From Flavobacteriales bacterium CG18_big_fil_WC_8_21_14_2_50_32_9 (GTDB lineage: Bacteria; Bacteroidota; Bacteroidia; Flavobacteriales_E; Vicingaceae): a DNA stretch of 7,101 nt. The position numbers and the translations under genes were made by a program. Positions 5,178 to 7,101 of the stretch are shown here, piece after piece. Under the pieces are notes generated by a model. That model saw nothing but the letters and a program-made list of their open reading frames with translations, made no database searches and was not told the origin of the DNA. Positions within the stretch are counted from its first letter, which is position 1. The number at the start of each line of letters is the position of its first letter. The stretch lies in the NCBI GenBank assembly GCA_002770955.1, contig PCUH01000071.1, forward strand, positions 1 to 7,101, in the 5' to 3' direction.

Positions 5178-5513
5178 TTAATATTGAGCACAGTTTACAC
5201 AAGTTATACTTTCTGGCATAATCAACAACCTCCCTTCAGGTATGGGCTGATTACATCGAATACATATTCCAAAATTGGGTTCGTCAATTTTAACCAAAGC
5301 ACGCTCCAATTTTTTTAGTTTTTCTTCCGCTACACGAAGAGAAGCTTCATTCACGCTTCTGTTGTTTATGGCATCCATCCTACTAATTCTACCAATTGCA
5401 TTTTCTGGAGCAATAGGTTTTGTTACTTCCTTTAGCTCTTCAATTTTAATTTTAAGCGTTTCTATCGTTGCTCTAATTTTAGCTTTGAGTTCTTTTTTAT
5501 TTTCTATAGCCAT
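5178..5513 (-). CDS. TraR/DksA-family zinc-finger protein
   Basis: The 111-aa protein has an N-terminal helical, charged region (about 5-75) expected to fold as a coiled-coil hairpin, with a tip segment SRMDAINN around residues 44-51. A C-terminal zinc finger follows with Cys84, Cys87, Cys105 and Cys108 (CxxC, 17 residues, CxxC) and the family phrase 'G-x-C-x-x-C-x-x-x-I-P-x-x-R-L'. DksA relatives enter the RNA polymerase secondary channel and, with ppGpp, alter initiation at stress- and growth-dependent promoters. The protein is shorter than E. coli DksA (151 aa) and closer to the compact TraR-like versions. The tip has one Asp (D47) rather than the DxxDxA pair of DksA, so its effect on polymerase may differ. 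It is the first gene of a tight cluster with the START-domain gene, and a TACTTTTG box lies just upstream. Confidence 0.88.
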   Translation of the reverse strand: MAIENKKELKAKIRATIETLKIKIEELKEVTKPIAPENAIGRISRMDAINNRSVNEASLRVAEEKLKKLERALVKIDEPNFGICIRCNQPIPEGRLLIMPESITCVNCAQY

Positions 5514-5532
5514 CTGTCCACTTATTTATTTT

Positions 5533-5540
5533 CAAAAGTA
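5533..5540 (-). promoter_or_regulatory. Candidate -7 element for the DksA-like/START/small-protein operon
   Basis: The minus strand reads TACTTTTG, an exact TAnnTTTG match, in the 44-base gap between the TPR-like gene and the DksA-like gene, 19 bases before the ATG at 5513. No TTTG is seen at the -33 distance and the leader would be very short, so read-through from the upstream gene is also possible. Confidence 0.35.
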
Positions 5541-5557
5541 GTTAAAATGATTAAATT

Positions 5558-7024
5558 TTATGTCGCTTTTCTTGCTAACCAATCCATATAATCAATATCC
5601 GAAATAATAGACTCTTCCAATTTTAATTTTTTTATTGAACTCAATTTTTTATTGAAAAACAGTGCTTTTTGTTGTTGATTGCTTGTTGCTGAAATAGTGG
5701 AAAAAATGGAAATAAAAAACTTATCAATAGGTCTTAACATTTTAGAATTTTTCAAAAAATCTAAGGTTGTTTTCACTAAATAAGGCAATAAAATGAAATT
5801 AGAAAGCTCATAATGCGTAATGATATTAAGAACATAAGTAGCTGCCTTAATATCTACCCTTAAGTTTTTAGATGTTAGGTTGATAACTTTATTAATCCAT
5901 ACCAATGCGTTTTTATAATCACCGATATTAAAATAAGCTAATGCAGTATGATAATGAACCAAATAATAATGTTCACTATTTAATATTGATTTAATGTTAC
6001 TATGTGTTTCAAATATTTCATTAACAAATTCAATTGCTTTATCATACTGCTTTGTCTCGTTATAATAACCCAGCTCAAACAAGCACAACATATCTAAAAC
6101 AGCTGATTGTTCTCGGGCGGAAGAAATTTTAAAATTTTTAACCTTATCCAAGTAATTGGCAAAAGATTTATAGTCTTTTACAACCAACGAATGCATCAAC
6201 AAATTATGTACACTCGAAAGATAATGTATTGAATTTTCTTTGTTGATATGCGGAAATTGCTCCAAATAATCAACTAATTTCGCTCTATATTCACCAGATT
6301 TTTTTTGATCTTTTATTAACCGATGAAGCACACTGTTAAGTACATAATAACTATACGTAGCTTCATAAGAATTTGAATTGCTTTTTTCCTTAATTAAAGG
6401 ATGATTTAAGAGTTTTTTGTAAGTATCAAGCTCATTTTTATCTCTTATCACCTCCGATTCTTTAATTAACAATTGAGTTTCATTAATTAATGCTTTATAC
6501 TCCAAAATGGCCTGGTAATTTTTAATGTTATTTTCATGTTTATTAGAAATGGTTTTTGAGTGCTTTACATTCAACCTCAACTGTGCATTATCAATTCTAT
6601 TTTCCCAATTGGACAACTCTTCTAAAGTTAAAAAAAATTGATATTCCTGTGCAATTTTCTCTGCTTTCTTTACTAGTTTTTCTGCTAATTTAAACTGGTT
6701 CTTCCAATATAAAATTTCAATGTCAATCAATAAATTCTTACAAATAATGTTCGCTTTTGATTCAGTATGATAATTTCTTAATTGTTTAAGTATAAAGTTC
6801 TGTAAATAATTTTTTGCTACACTAAATTGAATGATGAATTTTTCTGTTTTAAATTGTTCTAATATCTCCTTTTCATCATATTTTTTTTGTTTTTCTATGG
6901 CATCAAATAACTTTAAATAAGCTTTATCGCCTTGATGAAACTGAGCATTTAACTTAATAAAACGTTTTTCAGTTTTTGTAAGGGATTTTATTAAATCGAA
7001 TAAAACATTGTTTTTAGCATCCAT
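5558..7024 (-). CDS. Large helical TPR-like protein of unknown function, Bacteroidota type
   Basis: The 488-aa protein has no signal peptide or membrane segment and is almost entirely alpha-helical in composition (Lys, Leu, Asn, Glu, Tyr rich). The N-terminus carries a recognisable block, LIKSLTKTEKRFIKL (11-25), followed by AYLKLFDAIEKQKKYDEKEI (35-54) and a VAKNYLQNFILKQLRNYH block (69-86). This arrangement recurs in uncharacterised Bacteroidota proteins of similar length. A good tetratricopeptide-like repeat is seen at about 352-385 (HYYLVHYHTALAYFNIGDY, then NALVWINKVINL), with more degenerate helical pairs before it. TPR scaffolds usually mediate protein contacts; no catalytic motif is visible. 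ATG 7024 is the first start after the non-coding region and gives the conserved N-terminus. It lies 44 bases upstream of the DksA-like gene on the same strand and may be co-transcribed with it. Confidence 0.8.
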   Translation of the reverse strand: MDAKNNVLFDLIKSLTKTEKRFIKLNAQFHQGDKAYLKLFDAIEKQKKYDEKEILEQFKTEKFIIQFSVAKNYLQNFILKQLRNYHTESKANIICKNLLIDIEILYWKNQFKLAEKLVKKAEKIAQEYQFFLTLEELSNWENRIDNAQLRLNVKHSKTISNKHENNIKNYQAILEYKALINETQLLIKESEVIRDKNELDTYKKLLNHPLIKEKSNSNSYEATYSYYVLNSVLHRLIKDQKKSGEYRAKLVDYLEQFPHINKENSIHYLSSVHNLLMHSLVVKDYKSFANYLDKVKNFKISSAREQSAVLDMLCLFELGYYNETKQYDKAIEFVNEIFETHSNIKSILNSEHYYLVHYHTALAYFNIGDYKNALVWINKVINLTSKNLRVDIKAATYVLNIITHYELSNFILLPYLVKTTLDFLKNSKMLRPIDKFFISIFSTISATSNQQQKALFFNKKLSSIKKLKLEESIISDIDYMDWLARKAT

Positions 7025-7042
7025 TTATTTACATTTATCTTA

Positions 7043-7073
7043 AAAAAATACTATTTAGTTTAATTTTTAACAA
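7043..7073 (-). promoter_or_regulatory. Possible promoter of the TPR-like gene
   Basis: Read on the minus strand: TTG (7073-7071), a 20-base spacer, then TATTTTTT (7050-7043), one mismatch from TAnnTTTG. It lies 18 bases before the ATG at 7024. In sequence this AT-rich such matches are common, so support is modest. Confidence 0.3.
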
Positions 7074-7101
7074 TTTAAACCTTAGACTAAAAATTAATTC
7101 C

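Noticed and set aside
4516..5202. Longer version of the START-domain gene starting at 5202
   Set aside because: It would overlap the end of the DksA-like gene by 25 bases and put ten residues (MCKLCSILKL) in front of a good signal peptide. ATG 5172 fits better.
5275..5541. 88-aa plus-strand ORF with a hydrophobic translation
   Set aside because: It is the antisense shadow of the DksA-like zinc-finger gene; the hydrophobic look comes from reading charged helix codons in reverse.

Overview
The window comes from an AT-rich member of the Bacteroidota, most likely Flavobacteriales. The signs are the low GC content, promoter-like sites of the Bacteroidota type (TTTG, about 19 bases, TAnnTTTG), weak use of Shine-Dalgarno sequences, and protein families typical of the group (a TPR-like 'TKTEKRF' protein, a short TraR/DksA zinc-finger protein, a Wzx-like flippase). 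This is inferred from the sequence alone.

Layout. Positions 1-272 are non-coding and hold a strong hairpin at the left edge and a 7-bp tandem repeat (ATTGACC/ATTGACT, about 16 copies). A plus-strand pair follows: a secreted probable outer-membrane beta-barrel protein (273-1103) and a polysaccharide flippase of the Wzx/MOP type (1115-2395, TTG start). An inositol-monophosphatase family gene (2416-3198, minus) converges on them. The 312-bp gap at 3199-3510 is the most interesting non-coding stretch. It carries a probable small RNA on the minus strand (about 3294-3376) with its own promoter-like site, a pseudoknot-capable core and a clean intrinsic terminator. The promoters of the two flanking genes sit on either side of it.

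Next, divergent from the small RNA, is a 226-aa Abi-family (AbiD/AbiF-like) HEPN protein (3511-4191, plus) with an intact RNxxxH ribonuclease motif. The remaining genes are on the minus strand: a TPR-like protein (5558-7024), a TraR/DksA-type zinc-finger protein (5178-5513), a secreted START-domain protein (4516-5172) and a small unrecognised protein (4272-4508). The last three are packed 5-7 bases apart and look like one operon.

The standout is the HEPN gene with the adjacent structured RNA. It fits the arrangement described for AbiF systems, where a HEPN RNase toxin is paired with a non-coding RNA antitoxin; such systems have been connected to the origin of Cas13. The protein family call is firm. 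The existence, strand and role of the RNA are inferred from sequence and need expression data or a covariance-model search. The rest of the window is ordinary chromosomal content.
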